A DNA stretch of 37,099 nucleotides from Sedimenticola selenatireducens (lineage in GTDB: Bacteria > Pseudomonadota > Gammaproteobacteria > Chromatiales > Chromatiaceae): NCBI RefSeq assembly GCF_007625115.1, contig NZ_VMNH01000020.1, positions 1-37,099 on the forward strand, given 5' to 3'. Shown piece after piece: positions 18,076 to 28,304 of the stretch. Positions within the stretch are counted from its first letter, which is position 1. Each line of letters opens with the position of its first letter. The notes below the pieces were generated by a model that worked only from the letters and a program-made list of their open reading frames with translations, was not told the DNA's origin and did no database searches. Position numbers and translations under genes: made by a program.

Positions 18076-19062
18076 ATGAAAATAATAGCAGCACTTATGC
18101 TGTCACTCTCTTTATTGATGCTTTCTAAACAGGCCTCTGCAACGGATATCCTGGTAGTGGAGAGCTATCATCAGGAGTATTCATGGGATGCCAGTTATAA
18201 GCGGGCGCTCATCGAAAGCCTGGGTGATCAATACAGCCTTGACTTCTTTCAGATGGATACTAAAAGGCTGCCCGCTTCGGTTCATCCAGCGCAGGCAGAA
18301 AAGGCGTGGCAGATCTATAAACAGAAACGTCCTCGGCTTGTCATACTGGGTGATGACAATGCCTTGAAGTATCTGGGACCAAAACTGGCCAAAGAGAATG
18401 TGCCGGTAGTTTACCTGGGTATTAACAACAACCCGCGTAGTTATTTTGAAACGGCGCCAATTAATTTTACCGGTGTGTTGGAGCGTCCCCTGTTTAAACG
18501 CTCGATTGCATCCCTCGCAAAAATACTTAAACCAAGACCCAAGAAAATACTTGTACTGTTTGATGGCGGAACAACCGCCAAAGCGGCCGTAACTGAGGCC
18601 TTTGATGGTGATATCGGGATCAATGTTTTTGGCGTGTCTGCCAAGCTTCGGCTGATCAAAAGTTGGGTTGAGTGGAAAGTACAGATTTCACGCGCACGTC
18701 AACACGGTTATGACGCCATAATAATGGGCTTGTATCACACCATTACGGATGTACATGGGAAGAACATCCCTGCAGATGAGGTGATGAGCTGGACGGTGGA
18801 AAATTCAAAGATACCCCTTTTCTCTTTTTGGGATTTCAGTGTTGGAAAGGGAAAGACAGCAGGTGGTCTCGTTTTGAGTGGTGAAGAGCAGGGGCGGTTA
18901 GCAGGCTCAATCGCCGGACAGATACTGACCGGTGCAGAACCCTCCAAAATCTATCCAAAGACGGCAGAACAGGGGCGCTATTTATTTAGTAAAAGTATGT
19001 TGAATCGCTATGGATTGGTCCTGCCTGATTCGATAAGCATGCTCAGTACCCTAACTGACTAA
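18076..19062 (+). CDS. Periplasmic substrate-binding protein of a sensory unit
   Basis: A 328-residue protein with a Sec signal peptide (about residues 1-22, cut after KQASA) and a periplasmic-binding fold resembling ABC_sub_bind proteins. ILVVESYHQEYSWDASYKRAL opens the mature part. RLVILGDDNALKYLGPKL, VPVVYLGINNNPR and FDGGTTAKAA follow at the expected positions. No ABC permease or ATPase is nearby. The next two genes encode a membrane sensor-like protein and a chemoreceptor, so it probably delivers a ligand signal rather than feeding transport. GAGG precedes the ATG. The ligand is unknown. Confidence 0.8.
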   Translation: MKIIAALMLSLSLLMLSKQASATDILVVESYHQEYSWDASYKRALIESLGDQYSLDFFQMDTKRLPASVHPAQAEKAWQIYKQKRPRLVILGDDNALKYLGPKLAKENVPVVYLGINNNPRSYFETAPINFTGVLERPLFKRSIASLAKILKPRPKKILVLFDGGTTAKAAVTEAFDGDIGINVFGVSAKLRLIKSWVEWKVQISRARQHGYDAIIMGLYHTITDVHGKNIPADEVMSWTVENSKIPLFSFWDFSVGKGKTAGGLVLSGEEQGRLAGSIAGQILTGAEPSKIYPKTAEQGRYLFSKSMLNRYGLVLPDSISMLSTLTD

Positions 19063-19089
19063 ACCTATAACACACTGAGGAATAATATT

Positions 19090-19785
19090 ATGAGTAAAGG
19101 CACTGTAAAGATGAGCATGCGCATGGTGTTGTCTGTTTCTTTAATCGTGTTTGGCGTTCTGGCTGGGTATCTGGCACTGCACTATGTTGACGCACGCGCT
19201 GAATTGATCAAAAGCTTGACAGGCGTCGCCGAGTCAACGGCAAGTCGTCTGTCAAAACAGATCGCGGCACCACTCTGGTCTATCAATGAGCAGCAGGTGA
19301 ATGCGACCATCAATTCTGAAATGTCACAGAGTGAACTATCGGCTATTGAAGTTATTGACCCAGTAGATAGCCGGGTGCTTTTCCAAAAAGTGAGAGAATC
19401 AGGTCGTTCCGGTTTTCTGTTGAGTGAGCGTGATGCCGTTGTGATGAGCAAAGAGGTCCTGACAGATGCTGGGGAGCATATTGGTACGGCGGTTGTTCAT
19501 ATCTCGCTTCCTTTCATGAAGGCTCGTTTAACGGATGAAATGAGTAAGCGTGCCATAGAGTTGGCAATACTCGGTATTATTTTAATATTCGCCTATCTGT
19601 TGATACTCCAGTTGTTCATGGTTATGCCTTTAAGGCATGCTGCACAGGCGGTTCGCTCTACATCAGTAAATGAGTTAAATGATCTGATCCAATCCAATCG
19701 TAATGGTGAACTGGGTGGTCTTCTTTATGCGCTGGATGATTTACAGAAAAGGCTGAGGATGGCCCACAACCAGAGCGGTCATTGA
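19090..19785 (+). CDS. Two-TM periplasmic sensor-like protein, no output domain
   Basis: A 231-residue membrane protein. TM1 is at about residues 10-29, followed by a periplasmic part of about 125 residues ([23 protein letters not shown], typical of sensor kinases and receptors). TM2 is at about 156-178 and a HAMP-like stretch of about 50 residues ends the protein. It stops where a kinase, cyclase or chemotaxis domain would begin. The natural stop is 1 base before the next gene, so this looks like a genuine short protein, not an obvious truncation. It may couple the binding protein to the chemoreceptor. GAGG lies 9 bases before the ATG. Confidence 0.75.
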   Translation: MSKGTVKMSMRMVLSVSLIVFGVLAGYLALHYVDARAELIKSLTGVAESTASRLSKQIAAPLWSINEQQVNATINSEMSQSELSAIEVIDPVDSRVLFQKVRESGRSGFLLSERDAVVMSKEVLTDAGEHIGTAVVHISLPFMKARLTDEMSKRAIELAILGIILIFAYLLILQLFMVMPLRHAAQAVRSTSVNELNDLIQSNRNGELGGLLYALDDLQKRLRMAHNQSGH

Positions 19786-19786
19786 T

Positions 19787-21673
19787 ATGCATAGCAGACT
19801 CACAATCAAACATAAACTTATACTGGTGATCGTTTTTACCTTGCTTGGTATTGCAATACAGGGTGTGGTGACCTTTGGTGTATTGGATGACATGAACAAG
19901 GCGTCTGATCGCCTGGCTTCATCACAACAGGCTGCACAAGTCATTGCCAGTATACAGGCAGAGGTGCTTACCCTGACTCTGCAAAAACAGGGTCTTAATA
20001 CGGGGAATGCAACGGATTATTTGAATAGTGTTAAGCAGCTTCAGAAAGAACAAAAACAGCAGATAGCGCTAATATCAAAATTGGTCAACTCTGCTGAACT
20101 GAGTGGAAAACTGGATGGAATGAAACAGCTTCTGGAGCGCTATCTGGATCAGCTTGTGCAATGGCATCAAATTCGAATGACGCTGGGATTGAATGATGCA
20201 TCCGGTTTGCTGGGTGTTGTGCGTGAAAAGGCCGCCGCTGCTGAATCACTGGTCAAAGGCTTTTCGGAAATGGAACGGACGCTGGCAAAAGTGATAGAGG
20301 TCGAGAAAGATAATCTTGGCAGCAGTCAACCTTCGGATGGGACGCTGTTTAACCAAGCCATGGATGAACTTAAAAATCTGATTGTCGAGTTAGAGTTTGA
20401 AGAGACCTTTATGCCAGGTATGGACGCTTATGCACTTGCTTATGGCCCGGCATTGGAAAGCTATACTGAACTAAAATCTATTGATCAATCCCTACTGGCA
20501 GCACTCCCTAAGATCGAAAGTGTTGTTATAGATGCCGCCGCATTTATTAATAAAGAGCTATTGGCGACTGCACGGAACAGTTCAGACAAGGTAAGCAGCG
20601 ATGCCCGTTATACGCTGGTGATAGCCGCAATCATCACCGCCGTACTGCTCGTAATGCTACTTTTTGCCATCGGTAGAATTATTACTAAAGGGCTTTCTGA
20701 AACAGTTGATCTCCTCACACGGATTGCTGAAGGCGACTTGACCGCCAGACTCTCTGGCTATGAAAAGAGCCGGGATGAATTCGGCCAGCTAGTACTCGCG
20801 GCCAATGGTATGGCAGCGCGTCTAGGCCAAGTAGTTCATCAAGCGGATGATGCCAGTATCGAGATGGCCGGGGTTTCACAAATACTGACCGATTCAACAG
20901 CACGGTTAGTCTCGGTTAATCAACAGATTGCTGATCAGACACAACAGGTCGCTGCAGCTTCTGAGGAGATGAGTGTTACCGCCAATGAAGTGGCAAGAAC
21001 AATCAATGATCTCAATCGATCAGCCAAGAAGACCTCTGATGCGGGCGTAGACAGTACCCGTTTGGTCGGGCGTACCGAAGAGGCTATTCAGGATATATCC
21101 CGGGTGGTCAATGGTGCTGCGGATATGGTCAATGCGCTAGGAGATCGCTCAAATCAGATTGGTATGGTCGTCGATGTTATCAATGAGATTGCAGAACAGA
21201 CCAATCTGCTTGCGCTTAATGCAGCGATAGAAGCTGCACGTGCTGGAGATGCGGGCCGCGGATTTGCTGTGGTCGCTGACGAGGTGCGCAATTTGGCCAC
21301 CAAGACAGTACAGGCGACTACGCAAATCACTACAGCTGTAGAAGAGATACAGCGTGGCAGTCGTGATGCGATGGAGGCCATGGATCATGGTCAACAGGCC
21401 GCTGCCCGAGGCGTCACTCTTGGCGAAGAGGCCAAGAGTTCTATGGAGGAGATCAGGATCCAAACGGCAAAGGCCTCAGAGCGCACAGAACAGATTGCCA
21501 CGGCCATAGAGCAGATGAGCGCGACCATTCGTGAGATCAGCAAAAGTATTGAACAGGTTGCGGCGGAAGTCGGTGACAGTCAGGGTGCTGCCAGTGATAT
21601 CGCCCAAACGACGCATGCTGTTGCAGAGAAGGCCGAGACGTTACGCGCGGTTACTGGCATGTTTAAGACCTGA
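19787..21673 (+). CDS. Methyl-accepting chemotaxis protein
   Basis: A 628-residue chemoreceptor. TM1 is at about residues 10-30. A helical periplasmic domain extends to about 275 ([22 protein letters not shown] resembles the helical sensory modules that bind small ligands or binding proteins). TM2 is at about 278-302, then HAMP. The signalling hairpin tip reads [38 protein letters not shown] in two runs near residue 465-500. It ends AVTGMFKT with no CheR pentapeptide. It is the third gene of an apparent operon, starting 1 base after the previous stop. Converging ureG is 26 bases away. Confidence 0.93.
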   Translation: MHSRLTIKHKLILVIVFTLLGIAIQGVVTFGVLDDMNKASDRLASSQQAAQVIASIQAEVLTLTLQKQGLNTGNATDYLNSVKQLQKEQKQQIALISKLVNSAELSGKLDGMKQLLERYLDQLVQWHQIRMTLGLNDASGLLGVVREKAAAAESLVKGFSEMERTLAKVIEVEKDNLGSSQPSDGTLFNQAMDELKNLIVELEFEETFMPGMDAYALAYGPALESYTELKSIDQSLLAALPKIESVVIDAAAFINKELLATARNSSDKVSSDARYTLVIAAIITAVLLVMLLFAIGRIITKGLSETVDLLTRIAEGDLTARLSGYEKSRDEFGQLVLAANGMAARLGQVVHQADDASIEMAGVSQILTDSTARLVSVNQQIADQTQQVAAASEEMSVTANEVARTINDLNRSAKKTSDAGVDSTRLVGRTEEAIQDISRVVNGAADMVNALGDRSNQIGMVVDVINEIAEQTNLLALNAAIEAARAGDAGRGFAVVADEVRNLATKTVQATTQITTAVEEIQRGSRDAMEAMDHGQQAAARGVTLGEEAKSSMEEIRIQTAKASERTEQIATAIEQMSATIREISKSIEQVAAEVGDSQGAASDIAQTTHAVAEKAETLRAVTGMFKT

Positions 21674-21678
21674 GCAAT

Positions 21679-21698
21679 GGTAGTTTTAAAAAGCTACC
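21679..21698. terminator. Possible shared terminator between chemoreceptor and ureG
   Basis: GGTAG and CTACC are separated by TTTTAAAAAG, which can add T-A pairs, in the 26-base gap between two convergent genes. The position suits a bidirectional terminator. The T-rich tail is very short on either strand, so the call is tentative. Confidence 0.35.
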
Positions 21699-21699
21699 T

Positions 21700-22341
21700 T
21701 CAAACGGCACAACACTCAGGTTTAGATTCTGTCAACATCCCACGATGCTCGATAAAGTCTATAATTTCCTGTACGCCTTGGCCTGTCTTCATATTTGAAA
21801 AGACAAACGGATTTGTCTTGCGCATGCGAAGTGTATCTTGCTCCATGACTTCCAACGATGCGCCGACATAGGGGGCCAGGTCGATTTTGTTGATGATCAA
21901 CAGATCAGAGCGGGTAATGCCAGGGCCTCCCTTGCGCGGCATTTTTTCTCCCTCGGCAACGTCCAATACATAAATAGTCAGATCTGCCAGTTCAGGACTG
22001 AAGGTGGCACTGAGGTTGTCGCCACCACTTTCAATGAAAACAATATCCAGATCGGGGAAACGTTCGCAGAGATCTTCAACGGCGGCCAGGTTCATTGAGG
22101 CATCTTCCCGGATGGCCGTATGGGGGCAGCCGCCTGTCTCTACACCAATGATGCGCGCTTCATCCAGTGCTTTATTATGCATGAGGAACTTGGCATCCTC
22201 CTGGGTGTAGATGTCATTGGTGACTACAGCAAGTTGATACTGATCACGCATCGCCTTACACAGGACCTCCAGCAGTGCGGTTTTACCAGAACCCACCGGG
22301 CCGCCGACGCCTATTCTCAAAGGTGTGTTTGTCGTTTTCAT
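21700..22341 (-). CDS. ureG: Urease accessory GTPase UreG
   Basis: A 213-residue SIMIBI-class GTPase that powers nickel delivery to urease. It has the P-loop [13 protein letters not shown] (about residues 13-25), [10 protein letters not shown], the nickel-binding CPHTAIRED at about 72-80 and the guanine-specificity NKIDLAPYV. The length is standard. AGAGAGG lies just before the ATG. It is the last gene of the urt-ure operon, 12 bases after ureF. The C-terminus ends with a pair of cysteines (PECCAV), an uncommon tail. Confidence 0.97.
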   Translation of the reverse strand: MKTTNTPLRIGVGGPVGSGKTALLEVLCKAMRDQYQLAVVTNDIYTQEDAKFLMHNKALDEARIIGVETGGCPHTAIREDASMNLAAVEDLCERFPDLDIVFIESGGDNLSATFSPELADLTIYVLDVAEGEKMPRKGGPGITRSDLLIINKIDLAPYVGASLEVMEQDTLRMRKTNPFVFSNMKTGQGVQEIIDFIEHRGMLTESKPECCAV

Positions 22342-22353
22342 AGTGACCTCTCT

Positions 22354-23037
22354 TTAGGATCTGTAAATACGGGTGTATTGAGTTTCATGCAGGGTGCTGG
22401 CAATTGCCAATGCTGGACAAGCGTTACCGATGGAATCGTCTTCTATTTGTAGACCGGTCTTAACAATGTCTGGGATGTGGGTCGTCAATTGGGCAATGAT
22501 TTTCTGTCCCGCGGTCTGTCCCAGTGGCACGATCTTGACTCCGGCCAGGGTGATATTCTCAAGCCAGCCCCAAATAAAACCAGCTGCCGCCGCCGCAAGG
22601 GGGATGTTCCAAAAGTGCGCGGCCTGGGCGAATCCTGTTGATTGACACCCTTTGATCAGAGGCGCTATTTCTTTGGGAACTGCAATGCCCAGTTTTGGTA
22701 ACAGGCTTGCCAGTGCCCGGCCACGATTGCGTTCTTCCTCCCGCAGTTCCCGTGTCTCCCGGGATGCGATCAGATAGTGACTCCAATAGGTCAGCGCCTC
22801 GAACTCTTTTTCATCAATGGCCTTATAGAGACGGGCAAGAATGGGGATCTCCAAGTGCACCATATTGGTGGTCAATAGGTCGTCAAGCCATTCCATAAGT
22901 TGTGCTTCGTTTGTCACCCAGCCGCACTCAACAGCCCACTCCAAACCCTGTGAGTAGGTGAATCCACCAATGGGCAGTGATGGACTGACGAGATGCAGTA
23001 GCCGCAATTGCGCAAGCGTACAATCAGTGGTGACCAT
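22354..23037 (-). CDS. ureF: Urease accessory protein UreF
   Basis: A 227-residue UreF, which with UreD and UreG forms the complex that loads nickel and checks GTP-dependent activation. The N-terminal LHLVSPSLPIGGFTYSQGLE is diagnostic. SRETRELREEERNRGRALA and a helical C-terminus follow. ATG 23035-23037 (MVTTDCTLAQ) is chosen because AAGG lies about 10 bases upstream and the length is typical. The frame extends further, to 23097, inside ureE. It overlaps the ureE stop by 14 bases. Confidence 0.95.
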   Translation of the reverse strand: MVTTDCTLAQLRLLHLVSPSLPIGGFTYSQGLEWAVECGWVTNEAQLMEWLDDLLTTNMVHLEIPILARLYKAIDEKEFEALTYWSHYLIASRETRELREEERNRGRALASLLPKLGIAVPKEIAPLIKGCQSTGFAQAAHFWNIPLAAAAAGFIWGWLENITLAGVKIVPLGQTAGQKIIAQLTTHIPDIVKTGLQIEDDSIGNACPALAIASTLHETQYTRIYRS

Positions 23038-23488
23038 GGTGATGACCTTGATGTCCCTTTTCTGCACTGCCACCATAGGCACCCGGTTCAGGTTCAAAGG
23101 GTGCGGTAGAGACGGTTACTTCAAGCCCCAGTCCACGCAGCATTTCATCTAAAACATGGTCGTGCAGGTAGCTGATGCGCCCTGGTTCAATTTGTATTGA
23201 GACGTGACGATTACCCAGGTGATAACAGGCTCTCGATAGCAGATGTGCATCATCACTCATGATGGATGAGACAGGCTCTTCAGCCGCTTTGACTAGAATG
23301 ATCAGGCCATCTTCGGAACGTAACATTTCGCCATCTTTCAACGTTGTACCGCGCTGTAAAAAAAGCCCGGCGTCCTGCCCGTTATCCAGAGTCACCCGCA
23401 ATCGGCTTTTGATGCGATGCTGCAGGGGGAGAGTGAGCGTGGCATCGAATTGGTCGCTGCTGATGGTTTTTTCAGTGAGCTTAATCAT
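23024..23488 (-). CDS. ureE: Urease nickel chaperone UreE
   Basis: A 154-residue nickel metallochaperone. The N-terminal peptide-binding-like domain has LTLPLQHRIKSRLRVTLDNG and LFLQRGTTLKDGE. The C-terminal metal domain has ACYHLGNRHVSIQI with the conserved surface histidine, and LHDHVLDEMLRGLGL. It ends with the histidine-rich tail GHQGHHHGHH, which in other UreE proteins stores extra nickel. It lies 65 bases after ureC. Confidence 0.95.
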   Translation of the reverse strand: MIKLTEKTISSDQFDATLTLPLQHRIKSRLRVTLDNGQDAGLFLQRGTTLKDGEMLRSEDGLIILVKAAEEPVSSIMSDDAHLLSRACYHLGNRHVSIQIEPGRISYLHDHVLDEMLRGLGLEVTVSTAPFEPEPGAYGGSAEKGHQGHHHGHH

Positions 23489-23553
23489 AATAAATCTCTA
23501 CTCAATGTGTTGATCTGGAATTGTGCAACCTAACTGTCGATTTACCTGTCGGG

Positions 23554-25257
23554 CTAAAATAAAAAGTAGCGCTGCGCCATAGGTAAGCGTTCTGCCGGTT
23601 CACAGGTGAGTAATTGCCCATCTGCCCTTACCTGATAGGTTTGTGGATCCACTTCAATTTCAGGTTGATAACTGTTCAGCCGCATATCGCTTTTTGTGAC
23701 TGTCCGACAATTATTCACCACACCAATCAGTGACCTGAGCCCGAGTTGTTCCGAAATACCGGCTGTATATCCCGCCTGTGAGAGAAACGTCATGCGCGTG
23801 GAGAGACGGGCCGTTCCCAATGCCCCAAACATGGGTCGATAGTGCACCGGTTGTGGTGTGGGAATGGAGGCGTTGGGATCACCCATGGGTGCGGCGGAAA
23901 TCATGCCGCCTTTTATGATCAGGCTCGGTTTGGTACCAAACATAGCTGGCTTCCAAAGTACCAGGTCGGCCAGCTTGCCTACTTCTACTGACCCAACTTC
24001 ATGTGAAATGCCATGGGTAATCGCCGGGTTGATGGTGTATTTGGCAATATAACGTTTGGCCCGAAGGTTATCATTTCTGGCGCTGTCACCCGCCAGGCTC
24101 CCGCGTTGTTCTTTCATCTTGTGCGCTGTCTGCCAGGTACGGGTAATCACCTCACCCACACGTCCCATCGCCTGGGAGTCAGAAGCGATCATGGAAAATG
24201 CCCCGAGGTCATGCAGGATATCTTCAGCCGCAATGGTTTCACGACGGATGCGTGATTCTGCAAAGGCCACATCTTCTGCTATGTTCGGATCAAGGTGATG
24301 ACAGACCATCAGCATATCGAGATGTTCATCAATGGTGTTGATCGTATAAGGGCGTGTTGGATTGGTGGAGGAGGGTAATACATTCGATTGACCGCATGCC
24401 TTGATGATGTCAGGTGCATGCCCGCCACCTGCGCCTTCGGTGTGATAGGTGTGAATGGTACGGCCCTTCATTGCCGCCAGCGTGTGCTCAACAAAGCCAG
24501 ATTCATTCAGTGTGTCCGTGTGAATGGCAACCTGTACGTCGAATTGATCAGCCACCGTCAAGCAGTTATCAATGGTGGCCGGTGTAGTGCCCCAGTCTTC
24601 ATGCAGCTTAAGACCAATAGCTCCGGCCACTACCTGTTCTTCCAGGGGGAGGGGCAGGCTGGCATTGCCCTTTCCAAGAAAACCGATATTCATGGGCAAG
24701 GCTTCTGCTGACTCCAGCATGCGATGGATATGCCAGGGGCCGGGTGTACAGGTGGTGGCGTTGGTACCCGTGGCCGGACCGGTGCCACCCCCGAGCATGG
24801 TAGTGACGCCTGACATCAGTGCATCGTCCACCTGTTGTGGACAGATGAAGTGGATATGGGAATCGATACCCCCTGCCGTAAGGATGTTGCCTTCTCCGGC
24901 TATCGCTTCGGTACCGGCGCCAATGATGATATTCACACCCGGTTGGATATCTGGATTACCGGCCTTGCCAATGGCACAGATGCGACCGTTTTTGATACCT
25001 ACATCGGCTTTGACAATGCCCCAGTGATCAAGGATCAGCGCATTGGTGATGACGGTATCCACCACCTCATCTGCGGGGCGCTGGCCCTGGCCCATGCCAT
25101 CGCGGATCACTTTTCCTCCGCCAAATTTTACTTCGTCGCCATAGCGGGTATGGTCATGTTCCACTTCGATCAGCAGTGCTGTGTCTCCGAGCCGTACGCG
25201 ATCGCCGGTGGTAGGACCGTACATCTCGGCATAGGCTTGATTACTGATGATTGCCAT
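23554..25257 (-). CDS. ureC: Urease catalytic alpha subunit UreC
   Basis: A 567-residue urease catalytic subunit that hydrolyses urea to ammonia and carbamate in the cytoplasm. Numbering matches Klebsiella urease exactly. The nickel ligands are H134 and H136 (SHIHF), carbamylated K217 (GLKLHEDWG), H246, H272 and D360 (ASDSQAMGR). The mobile flap has C319 and H320 (MVCHHLDP). All active-site residues are present, so the enzyme should be functional. It starts 3 bases after the fused ureAB gene. Confidence 0.98.
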   Translation of the reverse strand: MAIISNQAYAEMYGPTTGDRVRLGDTALLIEVEHDHTRYGDEVKFGGGKVIRDGMGQGQRPADEVVDTVITNALILDHWGIVKADVGIKNGRICAIGKAGNPDIQPGVNIIIGAGTEAIAGEGNILTAGGIDSHIHFICPQQVDDALMSGVTTMLGGGTGPATGTNATTCTPGPWHIHRMLESAEALPMNIGFLGKGNASLPLPLEEQVVAGAIGLKLHEDWGTTPATIDNCLTVADQFDVQVAIHTDTLNESGFVEHTLAAMKGRTIHTYHTEGAGGGHAPDIIKACGQSNVLPSSTNPTRPYTINTIDEHLDMLMVCHHLDPNIAEDVAFAESRIRRETIAAEDILHDLGAFSMIASDSQAMGRVGEVITRTWQTAHKMKEQRGSLAGDSARNDNLRAKRYIAKYTINPAITHGISHEVGSVEVGKLADLVLWKPAMFGTKPSLIIKGGMISAAPMGDPNASIPTPQPVHYRPMFGALGTARLSTRMTFLSQAGYTAGISEQLGLRSLIGVVNNCRTVTKSDMRLNSYQPEIEVDPQTYQVRADGQLLTCEPAERLPMAQRYFLF

Positions 25258-25260
25258 TGA

Positions 25261-25899
25261 TTAATCCTCCAGGTTGCCCATCACGGCACCGTTAAAACCG
25301 TAGACCTTGCGGTCGCCTGCATAAGCTACCAGGGTCACTTGACGGGTTTGGCCAGGCTCAAACCGAACGGCCGTACCGGCGGCAATGTCCAGTCGAAATC
25401 CCCAGGCCATGCCGCGGTCAAATGTCAGTGCCGGGTTGGTTTCGGCAAAGTGGTAGTGGGAACCCACCTGGATTGGGCGGTCGCCCGTATTGGCCACTGA
25501 AAGCGACACTGTCTCTCTACCACTATTAAGTTCTCGATTGCCGGGTTCAGCGATGATCTCTCCTGGAATGATGGCGTCTGTCTGAATATCCTTTGTTGGC
25601 AGGATCGGGTCGTGTACGGTGACCAGCTTGGTGCCATCGGGAAAAGTGGCTTCCACCTGTACGTCATGGATCATGCTGGCGACACCTTCCATGACATCCT
25701 CGGTAGTGAGTAGCGTGCGGCCGTAATCCATCAACTCGGCAACAGTCCTGCCATCCCGTGCACCTTCCATGATCGCTGCACTGATATAGGCAACCGCCTC
25801 GGGGTGATTCAGTTTCACACCTCTTGCCTTGCGGCGTTCTGCCAGCAGAGCGGCGGTAAAAAGTAACAGTTTGTCTTTTTCTCTTGGTGTGAGATCCAT
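25261..25899 (-). CDS. ureAB: Fused urease gamma-beta subunit (UreA-UreB)
   Basis: A single 212-residue frame joins both small urease subunits. Residues 1-100 correspond to UreA/gamma ([54 protein letters not shown]). A linker of about 10 residues follows ([10 protein letters not shown]). Residues from about 111 correspond to UreB/beta ([44 protein letters not shown]). No stop, frameshift or internal start with a good ribosome site was seen at the join. Most bacteria encode these separately; Helicobacter has a comparable fusion. AGGAG precedes the ATG. It follows ureD by 16 bases. Confidence 0.95.
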   Translation of the reverse strand: MDLTPREKDKLLLFTAALLAERRKARGVKLNHPEAVAYISAAIMEGARDGRTVAELMDYGRTLLTTEDVMEGVASMIHDVQVEATFPDGTKLVTVHDPILPTKDIQTDAIIPGEIIAEPGNRELNSGRETVSLSVANTGDRPIQVGSHYHFAETNPALTFDRGMAWGFRLDIAAGTAVRFEPGQTRQVTLVAYAGDRKVYGFNGAVMGNLED

Positions 25900-25915
25900 G
25901 CAAGACTCCTCGGTG

Positions 25916-26764
25916 TTATGTATGCCAGATACGTGGGGTGCAGGGTGGGCGCTTGACCACGGCCGGTCTTAATGCTTTCCATAGATCGCAAAAAAGTGTG
26001 CGGGCTGATTCCGTTGAATCGCCCAGGTAGCGTGCAATCAATAGACCGTCTATCAGGGTAATAGCCAACTCATGTTTATGGTGTTCTGGAACCAGGCTGC
26101 GAATTGACTCTACAAGGCCGGTTTCCTGAGTTGTGGCATAGAGCGTTCCGAACACTGGCTGGCCCCTCAGTTTGGCGCATGAGAAGAGATCCTTCTGGTC
26201 TTTTATCACCAGCCGTTCATGCAGTAACGGCAAGCCATCACGAAATAGGCTGAAGCGGAAGCGTGCTTCGCCATGATCGAAGGACTCTTGCACGCTGGGT
26301 CGTCCAAGACAGTTGATCTCCCAGCCGATGAAGGTCGCATCGCCTTTGAGATGAACGGTAGTATGTAATTCTGATTTTGCCCCCGGGAAAAAAATATTCT
26401 CCTGCGGCAGCCACTCCAGACAGCCATCAGATACCGTGAGCGTTTGATGTTGTGATGACCAGGCTTCACTGGTTCTGTAGAACTTGGTTGCGCCAGGTGT
26501 AGTAATCAGGGCGGCGGACTTTTTACGGACATCAATGTTGATGTGTAACTGATCGCCACCGGCAACGCCGCCGGGTGGATGCAGCAGGTAAACATGACAC
26601 AGATCTTGTTCGGGATAGAGTGCCCGTTGAACAGTCAGGGGTCCTTTGCGATGACGCTCTACGAGGTGTGTCTTTCCTGCGATCTTGCTGAATCCAAGGT
26701 GCAACTGGGCCAGCCAGTCACTGCTTTTTATAGCGTTGGCGGGGATTGAGGAGTGCGCGACCAT
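25916..26764 (-). CDS. ureD: Urease accessory protein UreD
   Basis: A 282-residue UreD (UreH) scaffold that docks on urease and receives nickel from UreF-UreG. Family motifs are [40 protein letters not shown] and [19 protein letters not shown]. The start codon shares one base with the urtE stop (TGATG at 26762-26766), so translation is probably coupled. Its place directly after the urea importer shows that uptake and urease genes form one operon. Confidence 0.95.
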   Translation of the reverse strand: MVAHSSIPANAIKSSDWLAQLHLGFSKIAGKTHLVERHRKGPLTVQRALYPEQDLCHVYLLHPPGGVAGGDQLHINIDVRKKSAALITTPGATKFYRTSEAWSSQHQTLTVSDGCLEWLPQENIFFPGAKSELHTTVHLKGDATFIGWEINCLGRPSVQESFDHGEARFRFSLFRDGLPLLHERLVIKDQKDLFSCAKLRGQPVFGTLYATTQETGLVESIRSLVPEHHKHELAITLIDGLLIARYLGDSTESARTLFCDLWKALRPAVVKRPPCTPRIWHT

Positions 26765-27459
26765 CAGACCGTCAGATACTGTTTAATTAAATCATCACCG
26801 AGGTCACCCATTGCGCCGGCAGACACATTGCGACCACGATCAAGAATGCAAAAGTGATCGGCAACTTTACGTGCAAACGGAAGTTTTTGTTCCACCAGCA
26901 AAACAGTTAGGCCAATGTCACGATTGAGTCGAAGAATAATGTCGCCGATCTCTTGGACGATATTGGGTTGAATCCCTTCTGTCGGTTCATCAAGGATCAA
27001 TAGTTTTGGATCGATAACCAAGGCACGCCCAATGGCCAGTTGTTGCTGTTGACCACCGGAAAGATCACCGCCGCGACGTCCAAGCATCTCTTTTAATACC
27101 GGGAAAAGTTCAAAAATGAATTCGGGAATCTGCTGGCTCTTTTCCCTTCGTGCTGGCAGGCCAATGCGCAGGTTTTCTTCTACTGTCAACGTCGGGAAGA
27201 TTTGCCGGCCTTGTGGCACATAACCGATACCCAGAGGGGCTCTGCGTTCAGCAATCTGTCGGTTGAGTGATTGACCCTCGAACAGGATCTCGCCGGATCG
27301 GATGGGCAACAAACCCATGACACACTGGAGTAGAGTGGTTTTACCCACACCATTACGGCCCATCAGGCAGGTGCATTTACCCTCGACTACCTGCAGGTCA
27401 AGATCCCATAGCGTATGTGATTCGCCGTAGAATTGATTGATTTGTTCAATATTGAGCAT
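26764..27459 (-). CDS. urtE: Urea ABC transporter ATPase UrtE
   Basis: A 231-residue LivF-type ATPase, the second ATPase of the urea importer. It has Walker A GRNGVGKTT (about residues 34-42), signature LSGGQQQQLAIGRAL, Walker B LLILDEPTEGIQPNIV and a switch-region VLLVEQKLPFARKVADH. The phrase EPTEGIQPNIVQEIG is characteristic of UrtE. It is 14 bases after urtD and overlaps ureD by one base. Confidence 0.95.
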   Translation of the reverse strand: MLNIEQINQFYGESHTLWDLDLQVVEGKCTCLMGRNGVGKTTLLQCVMGLLPIRSGEILFEGQSLNRQIAERRAPLGIGYVPQGRQIFPTLTVEENLRIGLPARREKSQQIPEFIFELFPVLKEMLGRRGGDLSGGQQQQLAIGRALVIDPKLLILDEPTEGIQPNIVQEIGDIILRLNRDIGLTVLLVEQKLPFARKVADHFCILDRGRNVSAGAMGDLGDDLIKQYLTV

Positions 27460-27473
27460 GTTTCCCGGCCTCG

Positions 27474-28304
27474 CTATTCGCCCAAGTAGACTTCGATAAC
27501 ACGTGGATCAGCCTGAACTTCATCCATACTGCCCTCGGCCAGTACACTGCCCTGATGCAACACGGTGACTTTACGGGCAATGGAGCGAACAAAATCCATA
27601 TCATGTTCTACGACGACGACAGTGTGGGTTCCCGCAAGTGAAGTCAGCAGTTCAGCGGTACGATCCATCTCTTGATGTGTCATACCGGCAACCGGCTCGT
27701 CCACTAACAGCAGTTTTGGGCTTTGCATCAGTAACATGCCAATCTCAAGCCACTGTTTCTGGCCATGGGAGAGGGCGCCGGCATAGAGATTGCGCTGTTC
27801 CTGCAGTGCGATGATCTCTAAAACTTCGTCGATTTTATCCCGCTGTATACCGTTAAGTTGTGCCGTTAGGGTAGGCCAGATACGTTTATCACCGGCCATG
27901 GAGAGTTCAAGATTTTCAAACACTGTGTGGGATTCAAATACAGTGGGTTTCTGGAACTTTCTACCGATACCGGCCTGGGCGATCTCGGGTTCACTCAACT
28001 GCATCAGATTAATATTTTGTCCGAAGAAGGCGCTGCCTTTGTCCGGCCGGGTCTTACCGGTGATGATGTCCATCATGGTGGTTTTGCCCGCACCATTGGG
28101 ACCAATAATGCAACGCAGCTCACCGGCATCAATATAGAGATTCAGATCGTTAATAGCCTTGAAACCATCAAAGCTGACCGAGATATCCTCAAGGTAGAGA
28201 ATGGTGCCATGGCTCAGGTCTACTTCAAGACCCGTGGTCTGCAACATAAAGTCAAACACTCGATCCCGTCGCATCACTTCACGAAGATTATCCAATGAGT
28301 TCAT
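27474..28304 (-). CDS. urtD: Urea ABC transporter ATPase UrtD
   Basis: A 276-residue LivG-type ATPase. An N-terminal segment of about 35 residues precedes the ATPase fold, as is usual in UrtD. It has Walker A GPNGAGKTTMMD at about residues 68-79, signature LSHGQKQWLEIGMLL, Walker B LLLVDEPVAGM and VVEHDMDFVRSIA. GRKFQKPTVFESHTVFENL is typical of urea importers. Its ATG overlaps the urtC stop by 4 bases (ATGA). Confidence 0.95.
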   Translation of the reverse strand: MNSLDNLREVMRRDRVFDFMLQTTGLEVDLSHGTILYLEDISVSFDGFKAINDLNLYIDAGELRCIIGPNGAGKTTMMDIITGKTRPDKGSAFFGQNINLMQLSEPEIAQAGIGRKFQKPTVFESHTVFENLELSMAGDKRIWPTLTAQLNGIQRDKIDEVLEIIALQEQRNLYAGALSHGQKQWLEIGMLLMQSPKLLLVDEPVAGMTHQEMDRTAELLTSLAGTHTVVVVEHDMDFVRSIARKVTVLHQGSVLAEGSMDEVQADPRVIEVYLGE

